From contig CM041092.1 in the NCBI GenBank assembly GCA_023079485.1, positions 7,019,127-7,083,126 of the forward strand: a DNA stretch of 64,000 bases, given 5' to 3'. Positions 14,101 to 29,100 of the stretch are shown one piece after another. Position numbers and translations under genes: made by a program. Position 1 is the stretch's first letter. Every line of letters begins with the position of its first letter. Below the pieces are notes generated by a model. It was given only the letters and a program-made list of their open reading frames with translations. It made no database searches and was not told the origin of the DNA. The stretch is from Archilochus colubris. Lineage: Eukaryota > Chordata > Aves > Apodiformes > Trochilidae.

Positions 14101-17100
14101 TGACAACTACATCTGGCAGACAGACAACCAACTGTAGCTCAGTGGAAAATGGGATTATCTTTATTAGCAGGCTCCTAAAAACCAGAATATCCGTTTACTC
14201 CTCTGCTTCAAAAAAGAGATTAAGGAGTAATCTAATCTGCAACGTTGATCACCCTACTGTCATTTAAAATTACACTGAGAGATCTAATGCTCTAGAAAAC
14301 CCTGAGGTTGAGAGAAAACAATTTTTGCCTGCAGATTACATACAACAAAATCAGTCAGGAATTCAAAGTTATTGACAAGAAGTGTGGCTCTGGACCTGCA
14401 GACACTAAAGCTATACATTATGACTGCCCTCTTCCACTTGATATGTTTGTAGACTACAGAAGCAACAACAACTTCATTTTATTCTTTAGACCTCTCTTCT
14501 TGAAGCCAACTTTCTTTCCAGCATCTTGAGAGATGGAACAGAAAGAAAACTTCATTGCTGTTATTAGGTAATACAATTAGAACAGACAAATCTCCATAAA
14601 CATAAATCCAGTATGACTACAAACACTGACAAGCCAAACATGCCTTTGGTAATCCAAATAACAATTCCCAACAATCTCTCAGCTCATCTATTTATTTACA
14701 GAACCAAATGGAGAGGAAGGAGGGAGGGGGGAATTTAAAGAAGGGACAGGAAGAAAGGCAAAGATACTGAGTCAATAATATAATTAATGAAGATTAAAAA
14801 TTCTTGAATCCAACAATCCCAAACTCTCTGGGTCGTGATAAAGATGATTTGCAACATGCAGGCCCCTTTATTTCTAAGAGTGGCAGACCAAAGAGAACCA
14901 CATTTACACTTTTAAATAAATTCAAATTCATGTAAATTTATTCGCCTCAATATTTTGACATGTGCCACTCAATAAAAGCTCTTTAACAAAAAATGCACTT
15001 AAAAGGTCAAAAAAGTGTCATACTTACTGGTAATGTACCCATGATGGACCAAGGGTTTTCTTAAACTGAGTGAGACCCACAATGTCGATGTAAATGAGTT
15101 CCACAATCTTATCCCCCTGGGTAGGGCAGCCAGACCTGTTACCTACAACCTTCTTCATAATCCTAAACAAAGAAGGAAAATGGAACAGAATTATTTTCCA
15201 AATGCCTTGAATAGTTGCTGTAACTCTATTTATACCAATAATTCCTCTTCCCCAAAAAATCTGAACTCTTTATCTTTTCTAAAGCAGGAACCATGTAAGA
15301 ACATCCAAATGCTAAAGGTGCCCATCATTTAAAGAAATCCTTGGATGTCAGGAAAGTGCAAATTTTCACAAAAAACTCTTCTAGTTTAAAAAAGAGGGTA
15401 ATATAGTTGGAATGTTTAAAAAGTGTACTTTGTAATTATTTGATATAAATTCTGATTTTTATTGACAGCTTTATACTGTAAGAGCTCTCTATAAAATGAT
15501 GTCATGTTTGTTACTAGAAAAAAGTATATGTGCTCAAGCTTAGAACAGATGTTTTATGCCTAATGCTGAACTATCATGAAACCAAGAGTGAGGCAGCAAT
15601 TTGACCTAACATAACAACATCAAAAGTAATGTGTTTAAAGGATTTAAAACTTTATTTTAAAATGAGATACTGGGTGAACAACAGCAGAAACTGAAGAGAA
15701 GGACAGAGAATTAGCTTAGTCTCCTCCATTTCCTATTGCAGCTTTTTAAAGCACCTGGTACGTTAAAGAATAAGCTGCTTAGTTTGAATTTTACAACTCT
15801 CATTTATGAAGTCTCAGGAGCCTGAAGCTATAATGAAAACACATTATCCTTTTCATAGCACATACACTTAGCTCTTGAAAATAATCTTATCGTCTGTTTG
15901 GTGAATTATCACTTCCATTTTATGCTTCAAGAAATTATATACTGTTAATAGAAGCTTCAAGAGTTTACAATTATTTTTTCTTTTTTTTGTATTCCAGTTT
16001 CAAGAGTGAAAGTAATCTTCTTACTCCTTGAGCTCGGCCAGTGAAGCTGAAATCCTGATGTCATGGCCCAGTAAGTAGAGAGATGTAATTAAGTCGCTCC
16101 ACTGGACTAATTCACCAAGTGGGCCACCACTAAATGCATTTTCTGCAATCTTGAATCCAGATTCTTTTGTCAAAAGCCCCAGATGAACAAGGATCTGGAA
16201 AGGAAAGTCATATGTTAGAGTTACTGGCATTAAACATGCAACTATTATACCACACTGCATTTTTTCTTTCTATTAAATTCCAACTAGAGCCAAAAAAGGA
16301 AGCAAAAAATCCCCAATATTCCCACCCCAATAATTTCATTTTGTAATGGATCTCTAGAAAAGTAATTATAAGAATGTTTCTGGATTGTTTTGCACTGTTA
16401 TCTTCCACCAGATCAGTAATTAAGTAAACACTCAAAATTGTGCAATTCACAAAATAATCTGTAATTCTGAACCAAAATTTGTGGCTCACATTAGTTTATT
16501 TGGCTGAATAACCACTTTTATGCTCAAGGAGGATATACTTGCTTATGTAAGACAGGACAGGTAAGGCAGAGTATGCTGCTGTGAACAAGCTATAAAGAAC
16601 TTGGAAAGACTGTGTAAGAGTAAAAGGATGCTTTCTGAGCCTCTTTGTTACCACCAGAGGAGAGTTTTCTCTGTAGTTTCTTTTAATCTGTGCTTACCTT
16701 TCTAATGAAGCACAAGAGTTGAGTTCAAACACTTTGCTACATGCTTGGACTGTTATTTGAGTGTGAGTACATTCAGTGTCAAGCATAAAAATTCCCTAGC
16801 ACCAAAATTCTTGTCCCTCACTATTTAAAAGGAAGCACCATTCAAAAAAACCCCAATTTAAAAAAAAAAATCTCTTCTAGCTCCCAGAACTGAGCTTGCC
16901 ATATTAAAATAAAATCACTGTGTTTTATATGGCTACCTCAAAGGGCTTTTAAAAACAAAGAATAAGCACTACAGCATCCCACTGAATCTGCCTGCACAGG
17001 GCAGCATCACTTTTGTTTATTCATGACTTTATGTATTCTTAGCTATTATATTTCTCTAATAAAAGAAACTGGAGGGCTTATTGAAAGAGAAGAGTTGCTC

Positions 17101-20100
17101 TTTGACAGAGTGGGCCTGCTCAAGGACTGCAGTACATGATAAACATTAGAGCTGCAACATGGAGCCCAGACCTCATGTGAGGACTTAGATAAGGAGCCAA
17201 GCTGCAGCCAGACAGGATAAAGAGAGGGTGCATGGCCTGCTGGCACCCAGGACTGGCTCCAGGAAGAACAAGGCAGGAAGGGAAACCCATTGCTGTGTTT
17301 AAAACTTCTGGCTTTAGCTTAACTAGCTGAAGTAATTTAAAAAAAATAAAAAATAAAAATCAGTCAAACAAAATAGACTTTTTCACTTCAAGAATCTCAG
17401 TCTTTCAGCTGAACTCATTACATGAGGTCTAAACTGACCCAATCCCAAGTTGTGGTCAACTCTGATTCTACTCAAATCCAAAACAAAAACGTGCCATTTA
17501 GAGTCTCAATTTTGGACAAGGAAGACACAATTATTTTCTATGACTACATAAAATATCCCATTGTCATCAGCTTGTATAAATTCACAAGGTTTTGCTTTAG
17601 GTAAGTCTACATAGTATCCATTTTATCCAAAATCAGAGAGGGTAGAAACCTCTACTCAAAGTCTGACTCACAGAAAGTATGAAATAACTATTTGCAGAAC
17701 AAACATCTGTTGTAGCAGTAATCTGAAATGATGAAATACTTGAAAAGAAGCACAAACACAAGCCTTTTAGATACATTTGGTAAAAGAGATCACATGACTC
17801 AAAGTGGCAGGAATGAAGAATGCTTTCCTTTACCTTTTTTCGTTTTCTCTTCTCCAGATTTTGTTTTTCTGCAAGTGATTTAATTGCTTCAATCCAGGTA
17901 TCAGCCATTCGTCTGATGCGTAACATCATCCATCTGAATTCCTCATGTCTTGACATCATTTTGTAGAGTTTATCAAAGTTGATACGAATTTCAGCCTTCA
18001 TTTAAAGCATTGAAAAAACCACAAAACATCAGACTTCAAATACTGCACTTTCCAGAAGTGAAAAAACTTCTCAAATGTGAACTCTGTGCTTTGCATTCCT
18101 CATTTGACAAGAAAGATCCACTCCCACCACTGAAGTCAAGATTTTAGTCCAAATATTTCAGGTATCTTTAAGCAGACATTTCTAAGCCACACAAATTACT
18201 CTCATCTTTAATAGTAGTACTTGGTAGCCCTAGAATATGTTTGTAATATTTCACAATGTATTTATTTCTACAATATAAGCTTTGTTTTTGTTTACATGCT
18301 TCCAAATTAGGTTGAAGTATCTCCAAAAAACAATATAAAATCAGAACAGTAGCCTGAAGATTCACATATATCATGAACCTTCAAAATATAAGAAACTTTC
18401 CTATTATAACACGAAGGAAGAAATATTACTTGAGTATACATTTTAAAGGAAACAATTTTAAAGCTAGCTTGATCTCAGAACCATTGGTTTTAGAAAATAA
18501 AACACTTTTTATCAAAACTTTGAAGTCCTGTTCATATACAGCCCAGAAATTGTCTTAGAATACTTAAGTGAATACATAATTAGGCTGTAACAGCTTAGAA
18601 AAAACTCTATGCTACAGACTTTTTGAAGGAAAAAAAAATAGGAATAACCAAAAGGTTACTACAAAACTGAAATGAATGTAAGCCTCTTCACTTAAAGCAC
18701 TTCTAGGGCCCAGATTTATGGAATAATAAAACTGAAAAGTATCACATATGGTAACTTAACACCAGTCCACTCTGGATTTGTGATTTTTCTCAGTATCTGA
18801 GACAATATTTCAAACGATATTTTGTAAATTTAAACACACACCTTTTTTTCTTTTTTTAATGGAACTCAGTCACTAAGATTGCAGTGCAGTACAATGAATG
18901 GAGAAATTACATGATGAGCTACATACATATAGTCCAGAAGGATCAGAGGTATAAAAATGGTACATTGTAGTCTTGCTGGCATTTATGTGTCACAGCATTC
19001 CAGGATCTTTTGCATGAATCACAATCACTGAATGATTTCACATTTTAACACTGTTCTTACCACTGTCCTTTGATCAGTTTCTTCATTAGGATTTTTTGCT
19101 CTCCAAGGTAAACGAGGACACCAGTTTTCAACCTGTAAAATAATCACATGAAAAAACATTATTTATTCTATTCTATTTCAGCTGGTCTACTAAAGTCTTT
19201 CACTGCCTTTATATTACAGCTTTCTATGGCTTAAGTAAGGTATCATCTGATTAGTAAGTCACTGCAAGCCTGCTTTTTGCAAGAAATGCTTAAGATGACC
19301 TTTTGCAATTCAATACTATTTTAACCTTGCAAATTTGCAACCAGGAGTAGTATTTAGATATTCATTCATGATAATGAATACAGGAGAGAAAGCCCTTTCA
19401 AGACAGAGGTCAGTTGTTAAATGCTCTACAGTTTCTCTGACTAGTTCCTAAATGTTTTCAAAAAGTACTAAGTTTTTTATGCTTCCAGGCCATTTAAAAA
19501 AAAAAATGCATATTTTGGAACATTTCCCATCTCCCTAGAATACCTTTTTAAAAAGGCAAAGCCTGTGTCTTGGTTTGAGCCCAGGGTAGAACCTGGCAGT
19601 CTGACAGAATCTGAGGATCAAAGTTCTACCTTGTAGCAATCTAGACAAAAAGTTGAAAGAAGAAACGAACCAAACCCATCCCATTTGAAGGGTAAAAGTA
19701 ACTCAGTTATAGCATAAGGAACAATATCCACAAGCAGTAAGAGTTGTAATTCTTAGGGAAAACATCATCAGTGCAAAAGCAATACTTCTACTATTGCTAA
19801 TTAGAAAACAGATAGGGAAGAAACAGCAAAGGATGCAAATGACTGAAAGCTCCCGTGCCCTCCTCTAGGGATACTGCTTCTCCTTCAGAATATTTATTAT
19901 TAATGTGTGTTAAGAAACTAGACCACTTCAGGGAAGAAGGAATCTCATTGTTGGAGACAAACCCATAAAACCAAAACATAACTGTACTGTAAGAAGGTAG
20001 AGACACACAAATTTATAGGCCACCTAAGATACCCTATCAGTACTGATAAAATTCACAACTTCCACAGAATTAGAAGTCAGAGTTGCTCTTAGGGTTCCTC

Positions 20101-23100
20101 CAGTCACAGACCTGTCAAAGAACAATTTTAGCTTAATCGTGCTGCAGTAAGCCTGAAGCATTAGAGATTAAAAGCTTAAGATCATACCAAACGATTGCCT
20201 GGAAGACCAGTCACATGAAAATAAATTAATAGAGATCATAACCTCATCAAAGAGAAGGAATGTATCAAGCTTAGGTTCTTCAGTAGTGTATAGAAGCAAT
20301 TTGCATCCTATGACTTAATCTACTCAACATATTTAATAAAACATGTGAAATCAGTAACTTGGATTGATTTTATTTGAAATCAAAATGGTAAAAAACTCTG
20401 GCAACTTATTAAAAATTGTAGCAAGAAACAATCCTAACTTTTACTAATATGAGTTTTGGATCTCTGGCAGAAAAGAGGTGCAAGCTCCACATTACAAATC
20501 ATGCACAGTCCCAATCTCCTTTTATTTTAAATACCAAAAATGACTTAGAATTATCCTTAGCATTAAAATTGGTCTATATTAAGATATGACATTTCAAGGA
20601 CTACTGTACATTCCCCTTTTCTGGCTTTGTGTATTTCAGATTGCACCATCAGGCATCCTAAAGGAATTGAAGATTTTTCAGAGCTGCCAAGGACAGTTAG
20701 CAGCATGCCTCACTGACTGAAAAACAAGAGTTCTTTCTGATTTTGTTTTTTTTTTCACTTTTAGAAATATTCCCTCTAGTCTAAATTAAATTACAGCAAT
20801 TGTAATCACAACTAAACATTTAAGGAGTAGACCCAAAGTAGTATCAGTGTACTCAGCTGGTCTAGCACTCATTTTTCTTTACTGATATTCCCAATGACTA
20901 ACTCAGCTCACCAGAGGATTTTTAGCTGCATACTCTTTGAAGTATGCCAATTCTTTTGTTATTTCCAGAACTGATAAATGCAGTGGGAAGGATGCATAAA
21001 CATTCCTTTACAGAAAAAGGAAAGAATTCACTTAATTTTTATTAGCCAATGACTCACAAACCTGTTAGATGGGGGGCTAATCATTAACAAGAGCACCAAG
21101 AAAGCAAAGATCAAGGAAACAAATCTGACATACCATAGGAAGGGGAAAAGAAAAAAAAAACAACCTTATTTAATTGAATATATTGAATGAGGAAGTGGAA
21201 ATGGAGAGGAAAAATACTGGCTCAAAAAAACCCAGTCAAATTCAGATTAATTACATAGTGAATTCCAGGTATTCTTGGATAACAAAAGATGAGATGTATA
21301 CATGCCCCCAAATTAGAAAAAATAACACAGCAAAAGCAGCCAAAATGCTAATCCAAATTACGCTGCTCAAAACATGAGTTAATTTTGTAGATAATTAAAG
21401 AATTAACTGGAATTAGTAAATCATGGTTCCAAGAGAAACTGAGAGGAAAATCAGAGTACTATTGGAGTGATGGCAGCAGGCAGAACACTAAGCAGTGTGG
21501 TTTCACATTGCACAATGTAAAATTAAGGTCTACAGCAGTACAAAGCCTCAGTAAATACTGCTTAAAATTCACATAAGGAAACATTACTCACTATTTCTAT
21601 GTCAGAATTAAAAGTTTGCACTAACTCAGGTGAGCAGCAAAATGTCCTTTGTGCCCTTCTCCATTTCGCCTCATGCAATGATACTCAGTAGTGCAGAGTA
21701 CATCTGCTGCAAATCATTTAAATAACCATATTGTTGGTCTTTTTCAAGGCAACAATTTTATGTTTTTTCTTTGGCTTTGTCATCACTTGGTCAGTTCAAA
21801 CTGAGCACTTAAGTATTGCCTGTCCAGAACATGCAATCTCTCACCTTTAAGCTTTGGCACTAGCTCTAATTGCAGCTTTTGTCAGAACCTATGGTTTGAT
21901 GAGAAGTTCAGATGACCTGAAAAGCATGTGGGTGATTTTGCTTGTTTGTTTGCTTTTTAATGAACTAAATATATTGACACTTCAAGTCACTTCAGGGTTT
22001 CTCATAAAGAACACAACAAGGGTGTCCATAACTAAACAGGAAATCTAAGTGGTTAAGTAAATTTCCCGATTGCTTTTCATGACCCAAATATGGCCCAAAA
22101 CAGTAATTCTAGTTATAGTCATCACTTCTGAACAAGCTCTGCAGATGTTCTTCTTGGAATCAGACTATTAACCACTGCCTGGGAACTTCTTTGAAAACAA
22201 AGATGGGTGCTATAGTTATTGAAAAATGCAGAAGGATGCTCGTGAAATTATCTTTTTTCCAGCAAACAGCAGGGATAGTTTAGTTCTTTTTTCTCAGACT
22301 TATTGATGTAAGTACAAGTCAGCACTTCTCTGACTCACTCAGAAAGTACTAACTTCCAACTATAGAAAGAAATGTAAGGAATGTCTAAAGCTGCTCAGAT
22401 TGATTTGAGTGGAGGCTTTCAAACTTCTTTTTGTGTGACCAATAAGTACCAACAGTGATGAAAGCTCTGTGAAAAGACCTGGTGCCTGTAAACTTGCTTT
22501 TCTCCTCTTGCTTCCAAATCTCCTAAAAAAAGCCTAACAGCTTTCCTTGAAACTACCAGGGACAAGATGAAGATAGGACAGAGAATGTGGGGAGAAGAAC
22601 CAAGGACTTGGTTTTGCAACACATTTTCTGGAAGCTCCTAATACAGAACAGGGTGATGGTGGGGGGTGAAACCTGTTCTAGTTGGTAACTCATAAAAAAA
22701 AAGTGGACAGCATAAAAGAGTAACTTCTGGGCTAAGAATATTTGTGATTATATAACATAGAAAATAGGAAAAAGCTTGCATGTATACATATGAATATGTC
22801 TATAAATGGATATGCACACAGTTAGAAACAGGAAAATTATACTATATATGTCATTGGAAATGATGAACAGATTATATTACTAAAGTGGGTCTAGATGAAG
22901 TCAACATCAGAAATGCACAAATAATTCAGCTTTGTATTTATTTAGGTACAGAAAATCCATCTGCATCAAGCCATAAGTTTGAGCAAGGGGAAAGAGGATG
23001 GTGGTGGTGTTTGGACCCTTTACTTCTCCTTGTTTATGTATCTAATTTAATTATTTAAGATGTAACACAGAAATCATCTCTGAAGAAGGAATCAGAAATC

Positions 23101-26100
23101 CTCAAGCCCTTTTCCAGGAAACCTTCCTCTCACTGGGTTAGCCTCACTTCTTTCTCTAGCTTATTCTCTCCATAGCAATCAACTCATAACAGTCACACAC
23201 ATGATTTAATAGGAAGGATTCTGCCCACATTCAGAATTGCAGGAAATCCTTTATGCTTTCAGAGAGACATATTGGGAGTTTTAATAAAGCAGAAGCTGAA
23301 AGTTCTCCCTCTACACACCTGGGATAATCTTCATTTTGGACTCTTCCAAAGAGCAGGTGCAGCCCTTCTATAGGGAAACCAAAGCAACTTGTTTGCACAT
23401 CAGGTGAACAGGGTTATTGCTCAGTATAATTCTATTCATGGTGAAGTGCTGCTATTAAGTATCTTATGTCAGTATCAGAGTGGGAAATAAAAAAACATTG
23501 CTGCAATATCTGCTGAAAGAAGGCTCATCTTTAAATTTAATTTGCAGCATGAACTCAGGCAGAGAACTCAATGTTCACTTAGAAAATACATTTGAGAATT
23601 TCATGTGAAGGAACTGCTCCCATTGGGAAGGTGACTTTTGCAACTCCTCTAGAAGCTGTAATGCCTCTATTTAATTTAGCATTCCTTCAGTGATAAGAAA
23701 TAATTTTGAGGGTGCTACAAAATCCACAGCATGCAAGATGACTGCCTGCCTGTTCAGTGAAATGGAGGAGTGTACAGGTAACTCTGGATATGGTTGTTTT
23801 CAAAGGCAATCCCTAATACTGCGTGTTGGGTACCCACAACCCCACTGACACTGCTACATGAAATTTTATGCATGACCATCAATCAACAAATGGTCTCTTA
23901 ACTAAATGCATTAATGTGGACTAAATTTGATTTCTCTCTTACCTTAGCACCTACAAGAAAGAACAACAAGAGAGAAAAATACTAATCCTGGTTTAAAGTG
24001 ACTGAGGTAGAAAAAATAACTGAGTCCTAGTTGCCCAAATCCAGGCCAATACACTAATGGATGATTTTGGGGCCAAAGTACTGACTATTATTAGCATTTC
24101 AGTCTCTTAGGGACACATGTATTTACATTTCAGACAACAATACTATTTTTGTAAATTTTCTCAGTAATTGTGTAGAATTCAAAGCAGCTGGTTTGATATT
24201 TAATTTTAATGAAGAAATGCAAATCATTAACCCATCTCAGTGTTAGAAACTGGCTTACACGTGCAGTGGAAGTTGTGGAAAGCAAGTAAAACCACCAGTA
24301 AAGCAGCAAACCCACAAGGATTTAGGGAACCTATATAATTGCAGTTCCCCGGTGTTTTCACAGAAATGTGTTTGAGACTACAGTTTGCATCCTGTAAACA
24401 AACTCACATTCAAAATTACCTTCAGTTTGTATTCTTCTGCTTCATCTCCCAAAGCTAAAGAAGAAGAAAACCAAACCATCTATTCTGTTTCCATCAAGTG
24501 TGCAGGGCTGAAAATGAGAATTCTCCCTAGTGGTGTAGTGCATACGTGCAAAAGCCATAGGAGTCTCACTGACTGCTCAGTTTTAGTCTTTTGAAGTACT
24601 GGATCCACTTCCAAGATTGGTACCAAAAATTACACTTGTACTTGACAGGCAAGCTGGAGATCCAAAGCCTGGGATTTTAATGAGATCTGCCCAGCTCCTG
24701 CAGGCACAGCAGCAGACAGGCAGCAACTGTGTGGCAGGCAGTTCTCCTGAAGAAAGCATATATCTAGATGAAGAAAAGGAGTAATAAGACCCTTCCACTT
24801 CCTTCATATTTTATTTTCTTTTTTTAAGCGTGAATCTGTGTGCAAAATTCATTTTCTAGAAGATATTTTTTAAAGCTTCATTCTTCAGCTGCAACCTGAC
24901 ATTTTGCTGTGAAATGTATTTTTGTACTGTCTAGAAATTCATTTTTTCATCCCTCTCCCCAGAGGCAATGCTATCCGTGAAAACTGTAACTGTGCCAGTG
25001 ACATTACAGTGTTAAACAACTGGCTTTTTCATCACTAAATGCTAAGTTTAAAAGGAAGTAACTCTTCTCAGTAGGCAAGTCTGTATCACAGTTAAAAGGA
25101 AACAAGTCCTAACTATCCAGAAATCTTAAGAGTTAGCTTAACTTGGTTTTTAATTTTTGCTACTTCTAATCCCTGTCTGGCTTTGTTATGCAAGACCATG
25201 TAAGTCTGCTTTTGCTATTCAAGTAATTTCTGTCTCCTCCAGTTTTTCAAAGCCTTTAGCACAGTGTTAGGAGGACTGCACACAGTTGCATATCACTCAC
25301 CAGGAGTGATCCGGTGCCTGCAGCAAAACAGCAAGACAGAAGTGCAACAATCCTTGAAACTTCCATCTGCAAGTCTGAACAGGGGACAGCTTTAAATAAA
25401 AAACATAAGCCTGGATGTCTTGGACTGCTTTCTTGCTTTCATTCTGCTGCCACAGCCACCTGCCATTCTGCTGAAACAGGCAAGACAGAAAAAGTGGAGG
25501 TGTTCAGCCAGCTGTTCTTATGCTCCTGCTCCCATCCAAAGCAAAGCAAAGCAAAGGAGGCAGAACTGCTAAATTTGAACTGTGCAGGTGTTGCAGAAGA
25601 GATGACTTGGGGCTGCCTGGATTTTGACTGTGCTCTTACTATTTGGCAGAAAATGCAAAAACGTAGAAATTCAGTAGAAATGTAATGAGGGCAAATGACA
25701 GATATTCATCGACTGGCTTTTAACCCAAGCTTTGTTTCTAAACCTTTTGGATAAACTGTGGGCAAGTTGCTTTGCATCTCAGAATCTGAGATGCAGATCA
25801 GGTTCAGGTGCAGATCTGAACCACAGAATCTGTGGTTCTGACCCAGATTACACACTGATATGCAGTATTTCAGGCTCCACTGTTTACAAGTTTGAAATTG
25901 CATTACAAAGAGTGTAACATGTAACACCCTAACTGGTTCCAGAAGAAAAAAGTAGATCCCAGGAGTAGAAAAGAGCACAGGCATCTCTCACACTAGATTG
26001 TAGAGGTGATTTTAAGAGCAAAAGTAGCTAAAGCAACAATTCGATGCCTATTCTTTCTTTTCAAACTGAGGTTGTGCATAATTTAATACATATATTGCCT

Positions 26101-29100
26101 TTTCAAACAAATCATGTACATAACCATCTTATTCCCATATTATAACCTTAAAGTTAAAAAAATAATCTTAGCAGTAACATCCCTTCCAGTACCCTAATGC
26201 ATTTAATATTTTAAATCAGCAGTTTTAACTCAAGAGCTCTCTAGACACATTTATCATTCAGCTGTGCAACCATACTAGGAACTGTCAGCTCTTCATCACT
26301 GTCCACTTTGACAAATTACTCTCACAACAGCATTTCCAAGTTATCCTCAGAAGCCAACACACCTCATAAATCCACATCATTGTAGTGTTATTAGAATTTC
26401 ATTTCATGCTTGCATTCGCAAACATTTTAGGCTTTCGACCTCTGCTGCTGGGCATTAATCATGGAATTAATCATAGGATTAAGAATGCCAAATTTAAACT
26501 CAAGGTTAATTACATACTCACCCAATATTAGTTTTACATTCTGCCATGGGAGAATACTTCAAAAGTACAGGACAGTTGTCTGAAGTTCCCAAATATCCAC
26601 CTAGCCTAATTGTGCTGTTTCTCCATTATAAAATGAGGAGTTGCCCAAATTCAGTATTGATACTTAAAAGAAAAAAATCCAAATCCCTAGACCCTTGGAA
26701 AAAACAGCATTTGGCCTCTATAAATCTGACTGCATTTGCCATGAGAACAAACCAAAAGATCAATTATGAGAAAACTAACAGCATCAACTGAATTTTTAAA
26801 ACTAATGATCAGAGAAGATTGTCACACTAAATACTGGGATTTCAAAGAAGTATCAAATGATAAATGCCATTTAAAGATATTAGATTGTTCCACTCAATTG
26901 ACATATATCTTCATTTTTGAAATACATCTGCATTAAAAACATGAAGCACCACTTGGCTGACAGATGATTATGAACCTATACGTCCAGCTTCTGTGATAAA
27001 TAACAGCATATATCTTTTTCTTCTCCAGCTTTATAGCTGATAAATAAAGCAAAGCAGGTAATAGCAATGGAATGAGTCAAATTTGTAATTTAACACAACA
27101 TTTTTTATTTCTTTACATACATGTTTTGGGTATGGATTTTACTAACACTGCTGCTTCAAGATATGCCCTCAAAAGTTTACTAACAGTCAAATGAATAAAT
27201 GAACAGAAACTTACTTTCATTACAACTGAATTACTAATAGACTGCTTTACCATTTGAGTCTCTGATGATTTGCAATCCCAGCCACCCCTCCCCAATCCTC
27301 CAGAAACTACAGAATTAGTATTGGCTGCCAAATCTGAAGCCAAATTGGCTCTTGCAGTTCTTTGCAAGTAGTAAGCCACTAGTTCCATCAGCTGCTGTGA
27401 ATTATCAAAATTTTCATTTATAACCATTAGATTTCTCCAGGCTAGGAACACTTGGAGGACTTACGAATAACAGCAACACCCTTCATAATAATTCTGTTGA
27501 AGTAACTTGTTCCTCTTTACAGAATTTTTCTGAAGAAAGCTGTCATTTCTTTTGAGAATAGTTTGCAGTTACCAAAACATCCAGCCACTATGATGTTACC
27601 CTTCTGCAGATGAAAAGGCTACTGACCTCACTGAGGTAAATAAAAAAGGAGCATGTGGATCCATCTACACCGTAACTTGCGTAACAGGGATCTGATCGCC
27701 ACATATCTTTCATCCACTGCAACAGAACAGAAATGCAGCCTGTTAGGTTTAAGTGCCATGTAATAACTCTATACTATTTCACAATGAACTCAGGAGAGGA
27801 AAAGCTGCAAGTGACTATATCCAACCAGATAAAAATCATAAAGAAAGGAATTTTATTCATATTTTGTAGTATACTGCATCTCTGAATTCAGCGACAGTGG
27901 GGAAGTAACCACACACTAAAGGTGAGCACAGTTTATTCAAGCTGGGAGCCAGACAAGCAGAGACAATGTCAAAAGGAGAATATAAAAAGGATGCAGACAT
28001 ATGGGTGTGGCTGGAATTGACTCCATAGCCTCCCCTCCACCCCCACGTTACACTTGCTCTGGAATTTAACAGATCATTTCAGTTACCAAAATTGAAATCT
28101 GCCTGATTCTGCCAAGAATCTGCCATTTTTGCAGATACAAGTAATTAATTTAAAGTCACATTTTAGTATTCAAATAATGTATTACATGGTCACTATGCAG
28201 CCAGTTTATAAAAATGGATCAAAACACAGACCAGAGATTTAAGACTGTTTTAAAAATACTAATGCCTAAGAATTTTATTTAGAGAAAAAAGGCAACAAAT
28301 TCACATTTACTTTGGCACTTGTTTCCCCTTTCAAAAATAAATTGTAATACTTGATAATGATATGTAAAAGTCAATAATTTTTACTTCTCTCCCCCACTAC
28401 TAGAACACTATCCTTACACTTGAATTCTATATTGGGGGGGGGAAAAAAAAATCCAAAACCCTCTACCTCTTGAGGTTTTGGAGTTGCTTTTTTGTTGTTT
28501 GTTTCCTTTCCAACCAACATCTGATGGCTTTCAATATTTGGCCTTTCCAAATGCATTGTTAATAAAATATTGGATTTATATAGAATCATCTGTGAACCCC
28601 ACACTTAATGCAGTGTCCAGCCTGGTAGCAGAAAGGAAAAATGTTTCTAACAGATGGGAGGATCCGGATAGAGCTGTTGGCAGAGGGGTGGGAAAGAACT
28701 GTTAACAAATGTCTTAATGAAACAGGGAAAAGACAGGGGTGAGGTAAGCAGAGAATTCCAGTCAGTCCTGGTATAGGGGAATGTCAAATGACTCATCCCA
28801 GGGAAGAAAAGAGGGCTTTTCAAAAAGAAAAAAAAAGTTTCTGAATAGCAAGACAGCATTCAAATAATAAGGCATTTTGTTGAAGGGTATAGCATTCTCA
28901 CATAATATAGCATCTGATGGCTGTCTTAACAGGATGCTACTTTATTTCTCTGCAGCAGTATTAAAGGCTTGAGGTGAGCAGGGCTGAAGTGACTCACACC
29001 CCTAAATATTCTCTTTTCTTTTTTGACCCAGGTGTTTTTCATCGTTTTCTGAATAATGACCTCTTGCAACGTATGTTCAGTTTTTAACAGAGCGCACACA

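Noticed and set aside
14134..14145. tRNA A-box-like GTAGCTCAGTGG
   Set aside because: No B box, acceptor stem or cloverleaf could be found around it.
25314..25685. 123-codon plus-strand ORF inside the intron between exons 4 and 5
   Set aside because: It is antisense to MGAT5, has no recognisable domain and overlaps a simple AAAGC repeat. It was judged chance.
26611..26640. MIR-like phrase (CTGTTTCTCCATTATAAAATG)-type segment
   Set aside because: It resembles the MIR core for about 30 nt only. The flanks do not continue the match, so it is too short to call. A similar short phrase at 2534-2549 was rejected for the same reason.
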